Part shown: positions 22,977-32,008 of the stretch, piece by piece
Layout of the letters: every line of letters starts with the position of its first letter
How positions within the stretch are numbered: the stretch's first letter is position 1
Assembly: GCA_050698015.1 (NCBI GenBank)
Contig: JBOHAU010000019.1
Location: 38,694 to 102,693, forward strand
Direction of reading: 5' to 3'
Length of the DNA: 64,000 nucleotides
From: JACDAN01 sp050698015
GTDB lineage: Bacteria; Actinomycetota; Thermoleophilia; Gaiellales; Gaiellaceae
Program-made: the position numbers and the translations under genes
The notes under the pieces: generated by a model
What the model saw: the letters and a program-made list of their open reading frames with translations, nothing else
Database searches by the model: none
What the model was told of the DNA's origin: nothing

Positions 22977-24032
22977 TTGGCGCCTGGTGCGGCAACGCCG
23001 GTACCCGCAGCGAACGGCTACTTTTGGCAGGTCTGGGACTTCGGCGTCGAAGCAGGCGGTGTCGACCCCCGCAAGGACAACATCGTCGACGGCTGGTCGG
23101 CTGTCGACCAGGGCGGCGCGCAGGCGTTCCTCTACCTCGCCTTCGCGCGAGAGGCGCGCTGGGCACGACGTTCGTCACGTTCGAGCTCAACCACGACACC
23201 CAACTGTGGAACAACGGGAAAGCGACAATTCCCTGTCGGCGGACCGGCGACATCCTCGTCTCCTACGAGGCGCAGGGCAACGATGTCGACGTCGTCATCC
23301 AGCGCTGGGTAACGCTCCCGAACCAGACGGATCCGCTGTCGGGATGCGCGTTGCGTGGTCGGCTCGACGACTTCACGGCCTTCAGCCCGAATGTCGACGC
23401 ACAAGGCGCGATCAACAATGCGGCGATCGCCGACCCTCCGCTGCCAGGCTTCTGCGAGGAATCGAGCGCTTCGGGCGCCGACGGCTCGCCGGGGACGCTC
23501 GACCCCGGCGACACGTGGACGTACCGCTCCTCGCGGAAGACCGCGGCGGCCGGAGTCGACTGCAGGCCGGCCGTCGTCCCGAACTCCGCGACCGCACCGG
23601 CATAGCGGGTGGCGTCTCGGTGAGCGATACGTCCGGGATCGAGACGGCGCTCTCGTGTCCATCGCCACCGCCTCCACGCCGCCGTCACCGGTTGTGCCGC
23701 CCGGCCCGCGGCCGCCGAACGCGGGCGACGCCGGTCGAGCTGCGTTTGCGCGCGGGGTGAGAGGGTGCATCCGGGGTCGCGTGTCGCGCGCCAACTTCCA
23801 GGGGGCTCGCATCGCGAGCATCCGGATCTTCGTGAACGGGCAGTTGCGGCGCAGCCTCACCGTCGCGCCACTCCGGCGGCGGGTGACGCGGCGCGTGAGG
23901 CTCGCGGAGGGGCGCTACCGCGTGAGCGCCCGGGTCAGGTTCGAGCGCGGCTCGGGCAGTCCGCCGGTGACTCTTTCGCAGGTGGTCCGGGTCTGCGCGG
24001 CGCGCCGCGCGCAACCACCGTTCACCGGATAG
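22977..24032 (+). pseudogene. Frameshifted remnant of a DUF11-type surface protein
   Basis: One protein can be pieced together across three frames. Frame 1 to about 23155: FWQVWDFGVEAGGVDPRKDN and AVDQGGAQAFLYLAFAREA. Frame 2 to about 23595: GTTFVTFELNHDTQLWNNG, GDILVSYEAQGNDVDVVIQR, DPGDTWTYRSS. Frame 3 to about 23680: GVSVSDTSGIETALSCPSPPP. Then back to the first frame: GCIRGRVSRANFQGARIAS and an Ig-like C-terminus ending at 24032. Each switch is equivalent to a one-base deletion. No signal peptide remains at the start. DPGDTWTY and NSATA..SDT are hallmarks of DUF11-like repeats. Confidence 0.75.
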
Positions 24033-24079
24033 GGCAGAGGCCGCTCGCCACGAGCCGGGTTCCGCGCAATACTTCAGCG

Positions 24080-25258
24080 GTGGCCGTAACTGAGCGCACC
24101 AGCGGCGTTCGGACCTTCCTGATCGCCGACATCCGCGGGTACTCGCGCTACACCGAGGAGTGCGGCGACGAGGCTGCCGCGGCCCTGTCGAAGAAATTCG
24201 CGAAGATCGTCAACGACGACATCGAGGCCCACGGCGGCGGGCTGGTCGATATGCGCGGGGACGAGGCGCTTGTTGTCTTCACCTCCGCGCGGGCAGCGAT
24301 CCGTGCGGCCGTCGATCTGCAGGCGCAGTTCCGGGAAGCCGCGGACGAGTTCCAAATTCCGCTGCAGGTCGGCATCGGCATCGACTCCGGAGAAGCGGTG
24401 CAGCTGGAGGACGGAACCTTTCGCGGATCAGCCCTCAACGTCGCAGCCCGGTTGTGCGGGCGGGCCTCGGGCGGCGAGGTGATCATCAGTGCAGCGACCT
24501 CTCGGCTAGCGGGTCGCCTCGGCGGGCTCCACTACAGCGACGGCGAACGCGTGCGCCTCAAGAACATCGCGGAGCCGGTCCACATCCACAAGGTGTATTC
24601 GGAGCTCGACGCGCGCCCGACCAACCGCTGGGTCGTTCTGTTCCTGGGGAGGGAGCGTCGGGGGCTCAGCTGGCGGCTCGCAGCGCTCGTCTCGCTGATT
24701 GCCGCCGCCACTGTCGTAGCCGTCGTCTACGCGACCGCAGGTGGAGGGGCCGACCCGACGGGGGCTTCGTCGCGGCTACCCGGCCAGGGCAAGCAGGTGG
24801 CCGCGACCGGGCTCGCCTCCGTCGTTCCGGCTGCGGTCTGGAAGGACTGCCAGGCGCTGGGTGTGCCCGACACGCGCGCGACCGAGACGGCGGCGTGCGT
24901 CCCGGCCGAGGGCGTGCCGGATCGCTGGGAGATCTCCCGGTATCCGAACGGCGACGAGCTAAACATCGCCTACTGGAGCGAGCTCGGAAAGCGCGCGGAC
25001 ATCCGCCGCGACACGGGCAGATGCAACGCCTTGAGCTGGGGCGGCGAGGGCGTGTGGCTGCACGGCCCCGGCAAGCCCGGCGGCCGTTTCTTCTGCTACT
25101 TCGACGGCAACGACGCTGTCATCGTGTGGACGCACCGGCGCCTCGACCAACCGAGCCATCTCGACATCCTCGTGACTGCGCGCGCGAGCGGAACCAACCA
25201 CCCGGGCCTCACCCGCTGGTGGCGCCCGTGGCACCACGAGATCGGCAAGGCCGGCTAG
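24080..25258 (+). CDS. Class III adenylate/guanylate cyclase with membrane helix
   Basis: 392 aa. Catalytic domain residues about 10-175: metal aspartates D17 (FLIADIRGYSRYTE) and D61 (VDMRGDEALVVF), VGIGIDSGEAVQ, and GSALNVAARLCGRASGGEVI with transition-state N120 and R124. A membrane helix (about 199-219, LAALVSLIAAATVVAVVYAT) follows, then a roughly 160-residue C-terminal domain probably outside the cell, with cysteines (WKDCQALG, TAACVPAEG, GRCNALSWGG, FFCYFDG) that could form disulfides. This is inverted relative to usual sensor-TM-cyclase order. GTG 24080 follows an AATACT hexamer by 6 nt. Its stop shares CTAG with the convergent YCII gene. Confidence 0.9.
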   Translation: MAVTERTSGVRTFLIADIRGYSRYTEECGDEAAAALSKKFAKIVNDDIEAHGGGLVDMRGDEALVVFTSARAAIRAAVDLQAQFREAADEFQIPLQVGIGIDSGEAVQLEDGTFRGSALNVAARLCGRASGGEVIISAATSRLAGRLGGLHYSDGERVRLKNIAEPVHIHKVYSELDARPTNRWVVLFLGRERRGLSWRLAALVSLIAAATVVAVVYATAGGGADPTGASSRLPGQGKQVAATGLASVVPAAVWKDCQALGVPDTRATETAACVPAEGVPDRWEISRYPNGDELNIAYWSELGKRADIRRDTGRCNALSWGGEGVWLHGPGKPGGRFFCYFDGNDAVIVWTHRRLDQPSHLDILVTARASGTNHPGLTRWWRPWHHEIGKAG

Positions 25259-25566
25259 CTCGACTCGATCCTAGTGTCGACGTAGACGGTCCAGTCGGCA
25301 ACGTCCTCGATCTCGAAGACGCCGTTGAGGACGAACGGGTCGCTTTGCATGACCTCCCGGACTTCCTCCGCGTTCATGCCCTCCCAGAGGGACATCGAGC
25401 CGAGCCTGCCGGCGTACGGCCCGCCCATGATGAACACGCCGCGCTCGATCAGATCGTCGATGAACTCGGCGTGTGCGTCCCAGCCCGGCTGCTCCTCCGG
25501 CAGTCCGCTCTTCCAGGCCGGGCCCGGCGCGATTCGCAGCACGACGCGTGGGATTCGCAGCGGCAT
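25255..25566 (-). CDS. YCII-family (YciI-like) protein
   Basis: 103 aa, a single dimeric alpha/beta-barrel domain: WDAHAEFIDDLIERGVFIMGGPYAGRLG then AEEVREVMQSDPFVLNGVFE, with the conserved His in DAHAEF and Asp in SDPF. YciI-like proteins are often small-molecule enzymes or binding proteins of unclear role. Divergent from the CGNR regulator, with 45 bp between starts, so possibly its target. Confidence 0.8.
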   Translation of the reverse strand: MPLRIPRVVLRIAPGPAWKSGLPEEQPGWDAHAEFIDDLIERGVFIMGGPYAGRLGSMSLWEGMNAEEVREVMQSDPFVLNGVFEIEDVADWTVYVDTRIESS

Positions 25567-25574
25567 CTCCGAAG

Positions 25575-25604
25575 TTGTCTAACGGTAAATCGGAAGATTA
25601 TCAT
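25575..25604 (+). promoter_or_regulatory. Promoter of the CGNR regulator, leaderless
   Basis: -35 TTGTCT (25575-25580), 18-bp spacer, -10 TATCAT (25599-25604), then 7 nt to ATG 25612. No Shine-Dalgarno is present. It is one of the clearest promoters in the window because the local sequence is AT-rich against a GC-rich background. TCTAA (25578-25582) and TTAGA (25604-25608) form an inverted pair that may be an operator. Confidence 0.6.
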
Positions 25605-25611
25605 TAGAACG

Positions 25612-26178
25612 ATGTCACTCACGTACAGCTGGCTTGGACAGGAGCTCGCGCTCGATCTCGCCAACACGGTGATCGTGGTGCGGCCCGCCGAAGAGATCGA
25701 CGGACTCGCAACCACCGCGGAGCTCGCACGCTGGCTCGAGCTGGAGCGCGACCGGCTCGGTGCGGCCCCCGGCTCGGACGCGAGGTTGCGGGACTTCCAG
25801 CGCCTGCGGGATGCGGTTCGTTCGCTCCTCACGGCCGCTGCAGAAGGCGTTGAGCTGCCGGCGGCCGCCGTCACCGCAGTGAACCGTGCAAGCGCCGCCG
25901 CGCCGTCGTTCGCGCAGCTTCGTCCCCCGGCGGGGGCGGTGGTCGAGGCGCGCGCCAGCACACCCGTTGACGCGATCCTCGGCGCGATCGCGACGTCGGC
26001 GGTGGAGCTGCTCGGCGGGCCGCAACGCGAGCTCATCCGGGTATGCAAAGCGCCGCGCTGCGGTCTGTACTTCGTCGCGGGCCGCGCGGGGCAGCAGTGG
26101 TGCTCGTCGACATGCGGGAACCGCGCGCGCGTGGCGCGTCACTATGCGCGCCGGGCCCAGCGAGCGGCGAGGGCCTAG
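25612..26178 (+). CDS. CGNR zinc-finger (ABATE domain) transcriptional regulator
   Basis: 188 aa. N-terminal ABATE domain (LGQELALDLANTVIVVRP, conserved LDxxNT) followed by the C-terminal CGNR zinc finger: VCKAPRCGLYFV then QWCSSTCGNRARVARHYAR, giving four cysteines. The family is thought to be stress-responsive DNA-binding regulators. The start is ATG 25612, supported by the promoter spacing; a longer open frame runs upstream but is a shadow. Confidence 0.9.
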   Translation: MSLTYSWLGQELALDLANTVIVVRPAEEIDGLATTAELARWLELERDRLGAAPGSDARLRDFQRLRDAVRSLLTAAAEGVELPAAAVTAVNRASAAAPSFAQLRPPAGAVVEARASTPVDAILGAIATSAVELLGGPQRELIRVCKAPRCGLYFVAGRAGQQWCSSTCGNRARVARHYARRAQRAARA

Positions 26179-26198
26179 AGCGACGCTAGAGTCACGTC

Positions 26199-26405
26199 GT
26201 GCGAATCGTCCTCGCCGCCGTCATCGTGCTCTTTCTCTTCCTGTGGGTGCGGGCTGTCATCGATGTGTTCCGGCGGCCGGACCTCTCCGGGGGAGGCAAG
26301 GCGGCGTGGGCCATCGGGATGCTCGTCGTACCGTTCGTGGGGCTCCTGGTCTACACGATGCTCCGACCGGCGGATTCCCAGCTCGCGCAGCGGCGCCGGG
26401 GCTAG
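26199..26405 (+). CDS. Small membrane protein, PLDc_N-like (68 aa)
   Basis: Two hydrophobic helices: IVLAAVIVLFLFLWVRAVI and AAWAIGMLVVPFVGLLVYTM, separated by DVFRRPDLSGGGK. This DxFRRxDLSGGxKAxW pattern matches the phospholipase D-nuclease N-terminal (PLDc_N) domain found alone in many actinobacterial small membrane proteins. GTG 26199 is preceded by TAGAGT at 6 nt, so it is likely leaderless. Confidence 0.75.
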   Translation: MRIVLAAVIVLFLFLWVRAVIDVFRRPDLSGGGKAAWAIGMLVVPFVGLLVYTMLRPADSQLAQRRRG

Positions 26406-26431
26406 CTGCTGCGGCTGCGTCCTTCGGCAGC

Positions 26432-26776
26432 ATGACTTTCCGCGACGCTTTTGCGATCCTGCACACGCCCGATCTAGCGCGGGCCGTGGCGTTCTACGTC
26501 GAGCGGCTCGGCTTCGAGGAGCGGTATCGGTTCGGCAATTTCGCTGTGGTCGGGTTGGATACCTTCGACCTTGGGCTCACGGAGGTCGAGGAGGTGGAGC
26601 CGGCCGGCCGCGTCGCGCTGTGGCTCTACACCGACGACGCGGACACGGAGATCGACCGGCTTCGGGCGGCGGGCGTAGAGGTCGCGCGGAACCCTGAGGA
26701 CATGGAGTGGGGCGAGCGGATGGGCAGCGTCCGCGACTCCGATGGCAACGAGGTCTTCATCGGCCAGCGCCTCTAG
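26432..26776 (+). CDS. VOC (glyoxalase/bleomycin-resistance fold) protein
   Basis: 114 aa with two beta-alpha-beta-beta-beta modules: AILHTPDLARAVAFYVERLG and WLYTDDADTEIDRLRAAGVE, ending in SVRDSDGNEVFIGQRL, the usual D-x-G-N-x-x-x-x C-terminus. Metal ligands cannot be fully assigned. Start at ATG 26432 is inferred from homology; no Shine-Dalgarno is visible. The stop shares CTAG with the DMT transporter. Confidence 0.85.
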   Translation: MTFRDAFAILHTPDLARAVAFYVERLGFEERYRFGNFAVVGLDTFDLGLTEVEEVEPAGRVALWLYTDDADTEIDRLRAAGVEVARNPEDMEWGERMGSVRDSDGNEVFIGQRL

Positions 26777-27597
26777 CCCGCCGAAATCAGGACCACTCCG
26801 GTCAGGGCAGACGCGACGCCCAGGAGCTGGAGGCGATCGAGCCGCTCCCCGAGGACGAAGGCAGCGAGCGCGACCGTCGTCACGGGATAGAGCGTCGCGA
26901 GCACGGAGACGACGCTGACATCGCCGAGGCTGGCCGCCCAGGCGAAGAGCGTGTTGCCGGCCGTGTCGAGCAGCCCGATCAACGCAATCGCGCCGAGGTG
27001 GCCGCGAGCGGCCGTGATCGGAGGCCGTAGGACGAGCCAGGCACCGAGGGCGAGCACGGCTACGGTGCACCGGAAGACGAACGCAGCCCAGAGGAAGTCC
27101 CGCCCGCTCGCCGCGTGCATCGGCACGTAGTAGCCGCCGAAGCCGATGACGGCCGCGATCGCCCAGGGCACGCCGGCCGCGATGCGGACCTCACCGACAT
27201 GCCTCTCGAACGACGCGGCAGCGACACCCGCCAGCACGAGGACGAAGCCAAGGAGCTGGAGCTGCGAGACCTCGTCGCCCGTTGCAATGCCGAAGACCAC
27301 TGGGACGACCGCCCCCACGGCTGCGATCGGCGCGACGACGCTGATCGCTCCGACGGCCATCCCGCGGTAGAACGACGCAAGCCCGAGGGTGCCGAAGAGG
27401 CCCGCGAGCGGCGCCCAAAGAACCGAAGCAGGCGGGGGGTTGGCCGCGACAGCGACGACGAGCCCAATCGCGAGGACGCCGGAGACCTGCGCGAGCAGCA
27501 GGACGACGAGTGTGGGGACAGCGCGGCTCTTGACCCCGCCGAGAAAGTCGGCGACGCCCCAGGCCACGCTCGCCAGGAGCGCCGCGGCGGCGGTCAT
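26773..27597 (-). CDS. EamA/DMT superfamily transporter
   Basis: 274 aa with about ten hydrophobic helices in two EamA repeats: LLASVAWGVADFLGGVKSRA opening the first, and a second beginning around WAIAAVIGFGGYYVPM and ending LLGVASALTGVVLISAG. The family exports or imports metabolites (amino acids, nucleotide sugars); substrate unknown. ATG 27597 is preceded by TAGCTT at 6 nt, leaderless pattern. Confidence 0.88.
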   Translation of the reverse strand: MTAAAALLASVAWGVADFLGGVKSRAVPTLVVLLLAQVSGVLAIGLVVAVAANPPPASVLWAPLAGLFGTLGLASFYRGMAVGAISVVAPIAAVGAVVPVVFGIATGDEVSQLQLLGFVLVLAGVAAASFERHVGEVRIAAGVPWAIAAVIGFGGYYVPMHAASGRDFLWAAFVFRCTVAVLALGAWLVLRPPITAARGHLGAIALIGLLDTAGNTLFAWAASLGDVSVVSVLATLYPVTTVALAAFVLGERLDRLQLLGVASALTGVVLISAG

Positions 27598-27652
27598 GGC
27601 TAGAAGCTATCCCTCGGGTAATCCCACGCCGCCGCGCGGGTCACGGCAGTGG

Positions 27653-30214
27653 CTACTCGTACTGGAGTGCCTCGAGCACGTTCAGCCGCGAGGCGCGCAG
27701 CGCGGGGAAGATCGCCGCGATCAGCCCGACGACGAACGCCGCGACGGCGAAGGCGGCGATCTGTGTGACGGGCAGCGAGAAGTCGATGAACTCGACACGC
27801 GCGACGAGGAGCGCGCCGAGCACGATGCCGAGCAGGATCCCGATTATGCCGCCCATCAGGGCGATGATCACGCTCTCGTAGCGGATCATCCGGCGCAGCT
27901 GGCGGCGTGACATCCCGATCGCGCGCAGCATCCCGATCTCGCGTGTCCGCTCGAACACCGTCAGTACGAGCGTGTTCACGATCCCGAACAGGCTCACGAT
28001 CACCGACAGGGCGAGCAGGACGAAGAGGATGTTGAGGATCGCGTTCAGCGCCGAGATCTGGTTGTCGATGAACTCCTCGCGCGTCGCGACCTTGGCGCTC
28101 GGATAGGCGCGCAGCACTTCCTCCAGTGCGGTGCGGTTCGCCTCCGACTGGCCGCCCTGCATCAGCACGAACGAGTAGAGGTCGCGCGGCTGCTCGTTGA
28201 AGCGATCCCAGGTGTCGGCTGAGATCGTGACGCGTCCGAACGGCGACCCGCCGGCGGGCGGGTCGAAGATCCCTCGGACCTCGAAGGTCTGCTTCTGGCC
28301 GGTCGGGAAGGTCAGCTCGAAGTTGGACCCCACTCGGAGGTCGTGCTCGTCGGCGTACGAATCGTCCACGAACGCGCCGTTCGCTCCGAGGGAGGAGAGC
28401 ACCGCCTGCGATCCATCTTTCCAGTCGATCGTGAAGAAGCGCTGCGACTCGGGATCGACCGCGGTCGCGAAGAAGGGGTCGCCGAAGGCGAAGGCGTCGC
28501 CGGTGCGGACGCTCGTGACCGCTTCGACTCCCGGCGCCTCGGCGGCCGCTTTCGCGACGGCGACCGGGATTGGCGCGAAGTTGTTCTGCGCCGTCAGGGC
28601 GTAGTCGCCCGCCCCCCAGAGCTCGTCCACAGCGTCGCGGAAGGTCGAGACGATCCCCGCAGCGAGCACGGAGACGAGAGTGACCAGCGCGAGCCCGATC
28701 ATCAGCGCGGAAGCGGTCGAGGCCGTCCGCTGCGGATTGCGGCGGGAGTTGTCGCGGGCGAGCGCGCCGGAGACGCCGCCGATGCGAGACGCCGGCCAGC
28801 CGAGGACGCCGGCGATCGGCTGCACGAATCGGACGGAGAGCAGCGAGACGCCGAAGAAGATCAGCAGCGCGCCGAGCCCCATCCAGGTGAGCAGCTGCGT
28901 CGTGCCGAGGTCCGGGGCGAAGAGTCCGTAGGAGAGCGCGGCGAACCCGAGCGCAGTGAGCACGATGGATCCGGGCGTTCGGAAGCGGGCCCAGCGGCTC
29001 GGCGGAAGCGTTCCGCCCTCGCGGACGGCGGCGAGCGGCGGGACTCGCGTCGCGCGCAGGGCCGGGCGCAGGCTCGCGAGCAAGGTGACGATCACGCCGG
29101 CGAGGATCGCGACGACGGCCGTACGCGGTTTGAAGAGCAGCCCCGTGTTGGGCAGGGTGAAGTCGAAGGCCTCGAAGACCGCGAACAGGCCCTCGGCGAG
29201 GGCGAGGCCGAGGAAGACGCCCGTGACCGATGCGACCGTCCCCACGACGAGCGCCTCGAGCATCACGGAGCCGAGCACTTGCCGGCGTGAGGCGCCGACC
29301 GTTCGTACGGTCGCAAACTCGCGGGTGCGCTGCGCGACGGTGATCGAGAGCGAGTTCGCGATCACGAAGCTGCCGACGAAGAGCGCGATCCCCGCGAAGG
29401 CGAGCAAGAAGCCCTGGAGGAACGTAATGAACTCGTTCGTCTCCGACGCCTCCTCGCTCGCCTGCGCCTGGCCTGTCCGCACCTGCGCCGTCGGCGGCAG
29501 GACCTCGCGGAGCGCGGCGAGGAGCTGATCGGGCGAGATGTTCGGCTGCGAGGCGACCGCGATCTCGTCGAGACGTCCCTGCTTGCCATAGAGGCGCTGA
29601 GCGGTCGGGAGGTCGAAGCCGGCGAGCGTCGCGTCGCCGATCGTCGAGAGCGTCTCGCCGAAGCGAATGACGCCGGAGATCGTGAACGACTGAATCGGTC
29701 CCTCCGCCTCGACGCGGATCGGCTCGCCGATGGCGAACTTCTCTTTCTTGGCGGTCGACTCGTCGATGACGATCTCGTTCGACCCGGGCCATTCGCCGCG
29801 GACGAGGCGGAGTGGATTGAAGGGAGAGTCGCCGGTCGCGATGCTGAAGCCGATGCTCGGAGCATTGCCGACGATCGCCTCGCCCTTCTTGTCGATCAGG
29901 ACCGTCGACTCGCTGTCGACGCCGCCCTCGGCGACCTGAACCTCGGGGACGTCGCGAACACGCTCGAGCAGTGAGTCGTCGAGCGTGGGCGCGACGCTGC
30001 CGCTTTGGTCGCTCAGGTCGAAGGCGGCCTTGCCGCTGATCACGGCGTCCGACCCCTCGCGCACGTCACTGAAGATCGAGTCGAACGCAGAGTCGATCGA
30101 GTCGGTGAGGACGTAGGTGCCGCTGATCATCGCGACGCCGAGCACGATCGCGACCGCAGTCAGGGTCGTCCGCAGCTTCCGACCGAGCAGGCCCTTGAGC
30201 GCGAAGCGCACCAT
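27653..30214 (-). CDS. FtsX/MacB-type ABC transporter permease, duplicated
   Basis: 853 aa. N-terminal helix (TTLTAVAIVLGVAMISGTYV), an extracytoplasmic MacB_PCD-like domain (about 45-240), three helices of a first FtsX domain (about 260-400), a linker helix region, a second extracytoplasmic domain, and a second FtsX domain at the C-terminus (about 720-840). Such double-FtsX permeases work with a LolD/MacB-type ATPase in lipoprotein or peptide export. No ATPase gene is adjacent. ATG 30214 has TACGTT 8 nt upstream. Confidence 0.9.
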   Translation of the reverse strand: MVRFALKGLLGRKLRTTLTAVAIVLGVAMISGTYVLTDSIDSAFDSIFSDVREGSDAVISGKAAFDLSDQSGSVAPTLDDSLLERVRDVPEVQVAEGGVDSESTVLIDKKGEAIVGNAPSIGFSIATGDSPFNPLRLVRGEWPGSNEIVIDESTAKKEKFAIGEPIRVEAEGPIQSFTISGVIRFGETLSTIGDATLAGFDLPTAQRLYGKQGRLDEIAVASQPNISPDQLLAALREVLPPTAQVRTGQAQASEEASETNEFITFLQGFLLAFAGIALFVGSFVIANSLSITVAQRTREFATVRTVGASRRQVLGSVMLEALVVGTVASVTGVFLGLALAEGLFAVFEAFDFTLPNTGLLFKPRTAVVAILAGVIVTLLASLRPALRATRVPPLAAVREGGTLPPSRWARFRTPGSIVLTALGFAALSYGLFAPDLGTTQLLTWMGLGALLIFFGVSLLSVRFVQPIAGVLGWPASRIGGVSGALARDNSRRNPQRTASTASALMIGLALVTLVSVLAAGIVSTFRDAVDELWGAGDYALTAQNNFAPIPVAVAKAAAEAPGVEAVTSVRTGDAFAFGDPFFATAVDPESQRFFTIDWKDGSQAVLSSLGANGAFVDDSYADEHDLRVGSNFELTFPTGQKQTFEVRGIFDPPAGGSPFGRVTISADTWDRFNEQPRDLYSFVLMQGGQSEANRTALEEVLRAYPSAKVATREEFIDNQISALNAILNILFVLLALSVIVSLFGIVNTLVLTVFERTREIGMLRAIGMSRRQLRRMIRYESVIIALMGGIIGILLGIVLGALLVARVEFIDFSLPVTQIAAFAVAAFVVGLIAAIFPALRASRLNVLEALQYE

Positions 30215-30262
30215 CGAACGTCAACGTAGCTCTCGGGCCTTGCTTCGCGCGAGAATCCCGGC

Positions 30263-31900
30263 GTGAGAGCAGTCGACGAGCTCGAGCGGGGCCGGGAAGC
30301 CTACGCCGCGGGGGCCTGGCTCGACGCCTACGAGGCGCTGTCACGCGCGGATGCGGCATCGCCGCTCGAAGCAGCCGACGTCGAGCTGCTCGCGACCTCG
30401 GCTGCGATGGTCGGCGAGCGCGACGCGCACTTCTTGTTCCTCGAGCGCCTGCACAAGCTTCGGTTGGACGCGGGTGAGACGGAGCCGGCCGCGAAGGCAG
30501 CCGTCGTCCTCGGGATGAACCTCGCGATCGCCGGCGAGGTCGGGCCGGCGATGGGGTGGTTCGGCCGGGCCGAACGTCTCGTCGAACAGGCAGACGCGGA
30601 TTCCGTCGTTCCCGGCTACTTGCTCCTGCCGGCCGCCTTCCAGCGGATGTCCTCCGGTGACGCCGAGGGCGCGCACCACGCCGCCTCGGCCGCGGCCGCG
30701 ATCGCGGCGCGGTTCGACGAGCACGATCTCTTTGCGACGGCGACTCATTTCGCCGGCGCGACTCTGATCAAGCAGGGGCGGGTAGACGAGGGGCTTCAGC
30801 TGCTCGACGAAGCGATGGTCGCCGTCACCTCGGGAGAGGTCTCGCCGTTCTTCGCCGGCGTTGTCTACTGCGGCGTGATCGCCTCCTGCGAGGAGGCGTT
30901 CGAGCCTCGGCGGGCGCACGAGTGGACGAACGCGCTCACTCGTTGGTGCGAGGCGCAGCCCCAGCTCGTGTCGTTCACCGGTCGGTGCCTCGCCCATCGC
31001 GCCGGGATCAAGCAGCTCCACGGGGCGTGGGTGGACGCGCTCGAGGAAGCGGTGGTTGCACGCGAACGGTGCGAGCAGGCGATGAACCGCGCCGCAACGG
31101 GGCAGGCGTACTACCAGCAGGCCGAGCTCCACCGTCTCCGAGGCGACTTCGCGGCCGCCGAAGCCGCGTATCGCGACGCAAGCCGCTTCGGGCGCGAGCC
31201 GCAGCCCGGCCTGGCCCTACTCCGCCTGGGTCAGGGCGAGGCGGAGGCCGCCGAGGCTGCCCTTCGCCGCGCGCTCGCCGAGGCGACGGAGCCGCTCCAG
31301 CGCGCCGTTCTCCTGCCGGCCTACGTGGAGGTCGCTCTGGCGCAGGGCGCCGTCGACGACGCGGCTTCCGGGAGCGCAGAGCTCGACGAGATCGACCGCC
31401 GCTTCGAACGACCGATGCTTCGCGCGATCGCGGCGCAGGTTCGTGGGTCGGTCGAGCTCGCCCGTGGAGAGCCCCAAGCGGCGCTCCGGTCGCTGCGCGC
31501 CGCCTGGCAGGTGTGGGAGGAGCTCGACGCGCCGTACGAGGGCGCACGAGTCCGTCTCCTCGTGGGGCTCGCCTGCCGGGCGCTCGGAGACGAGGACGGC
31601 GCCGCACTCGAGTTCGAGGCCGCCCGCGCGGCTTTCGAGGCCCTCGGCGCCGCGCCCGAGCTGGCGCGCGTCGACGCGTTCACGGGCCGTGCGGAGCCCG
31701 CTGAGACGCACGGCCTCAGCCCGCGCGAGCTCGAGGTGCTGCGGTTGCTCGCGTCGGGCCGGACGAACCGGGACATCGCGGCTGAGCTCGTCGTGAGCGA
31801 GAACACCGTCGCCCGCCACGTCCAGAACATCTTCGCGAAGCTCGGCGTTTCGTCACGCACCGCGGCGACCGCGTTCGCCTTCGAGCATCACCTCGTCTAG
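30263..31900 (+). CDS. LuxR-family regulator with TPR-rich N-terminus
   Basis: 545 aa. Residues about 1-460 are helical repeats resembling TPR (AYEALSRADAASPLEAADVE, AAEAAYRDASRFGREPQPGL, ALEFEAARAAFEALGAAPEL). The C-terminal LuxR helix-turn-helix is clear: LSPRELEVLRLLASGRTNRD, then ELVVSENTVARHVQNIF and KLGVSSRTAA. There is no AAA/NB-ARC ATPase domain, unlike full LAL regulators. It lies just upstream of a flavin monooxygenase in the same direction, a likely target. GTG 30263 follows GAGAAT by 6 nt. Confidence 0.88.
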   Translation: MRAVDELERGREAYAAGAWLDAYEALSRADAASPLEAADVELLATSAAMVGERDAHFLFLERLHKLRLDAGETEPAAKAAVVLGMNLAIAGEVGPAMGWFGRAERLVEQADADSVVPGYLLLPAAFQRMSSGDAEGAHHAASAAAAIAARFDEHDLFATATHFAGATLIKQGRVDEGLQLLDEAMVAVTSGEVSPFFAGVVYCGVIASCEEAFEPRRAHEWTNALTRWCEAQPQLVSFTGRCLAHRAGIKQLHGAWVDALEEAVVARERCEQAMNRAATGQAYYQQAELHRLRGDFAAAEAAYRDASRFGREPQPGLALLRLGQGEAEAAEAALRRALAEATEPLQRAVLLPAYVEVALAQGAVDDAASGSAELDEIDRRFERPMLRAIAAQVRGSVELARGEPQAALRSLRAAWQVWEELDAPYEGARVRLLVGLACRALGDEDGAALEFEAARAAFEALGAAPELARVDAFTGRAEPAETHGLSPRELEVLRLLASGRTNRDIAAELVVSENTVARHVQNIFAKLGVSSRTAATAFAFEHHLV

Positions 31901-32008
31901 TCAGAAATAACCACGCGCTCGGGCCGCTGAAGTTGGTTGATCCAGGCGATGCCGCCGGCGAGGTACCGCCCTACCGTCTCCTCGAGAGGCCGAACAAAGG
32001 AGGAAACG

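Noticed and set aside
27600..29792. 730-codon minus-strand frame within the FtsX permease region
   Set aside because: Arg-rich shadow in another frame of the real permease gene on the same strand.
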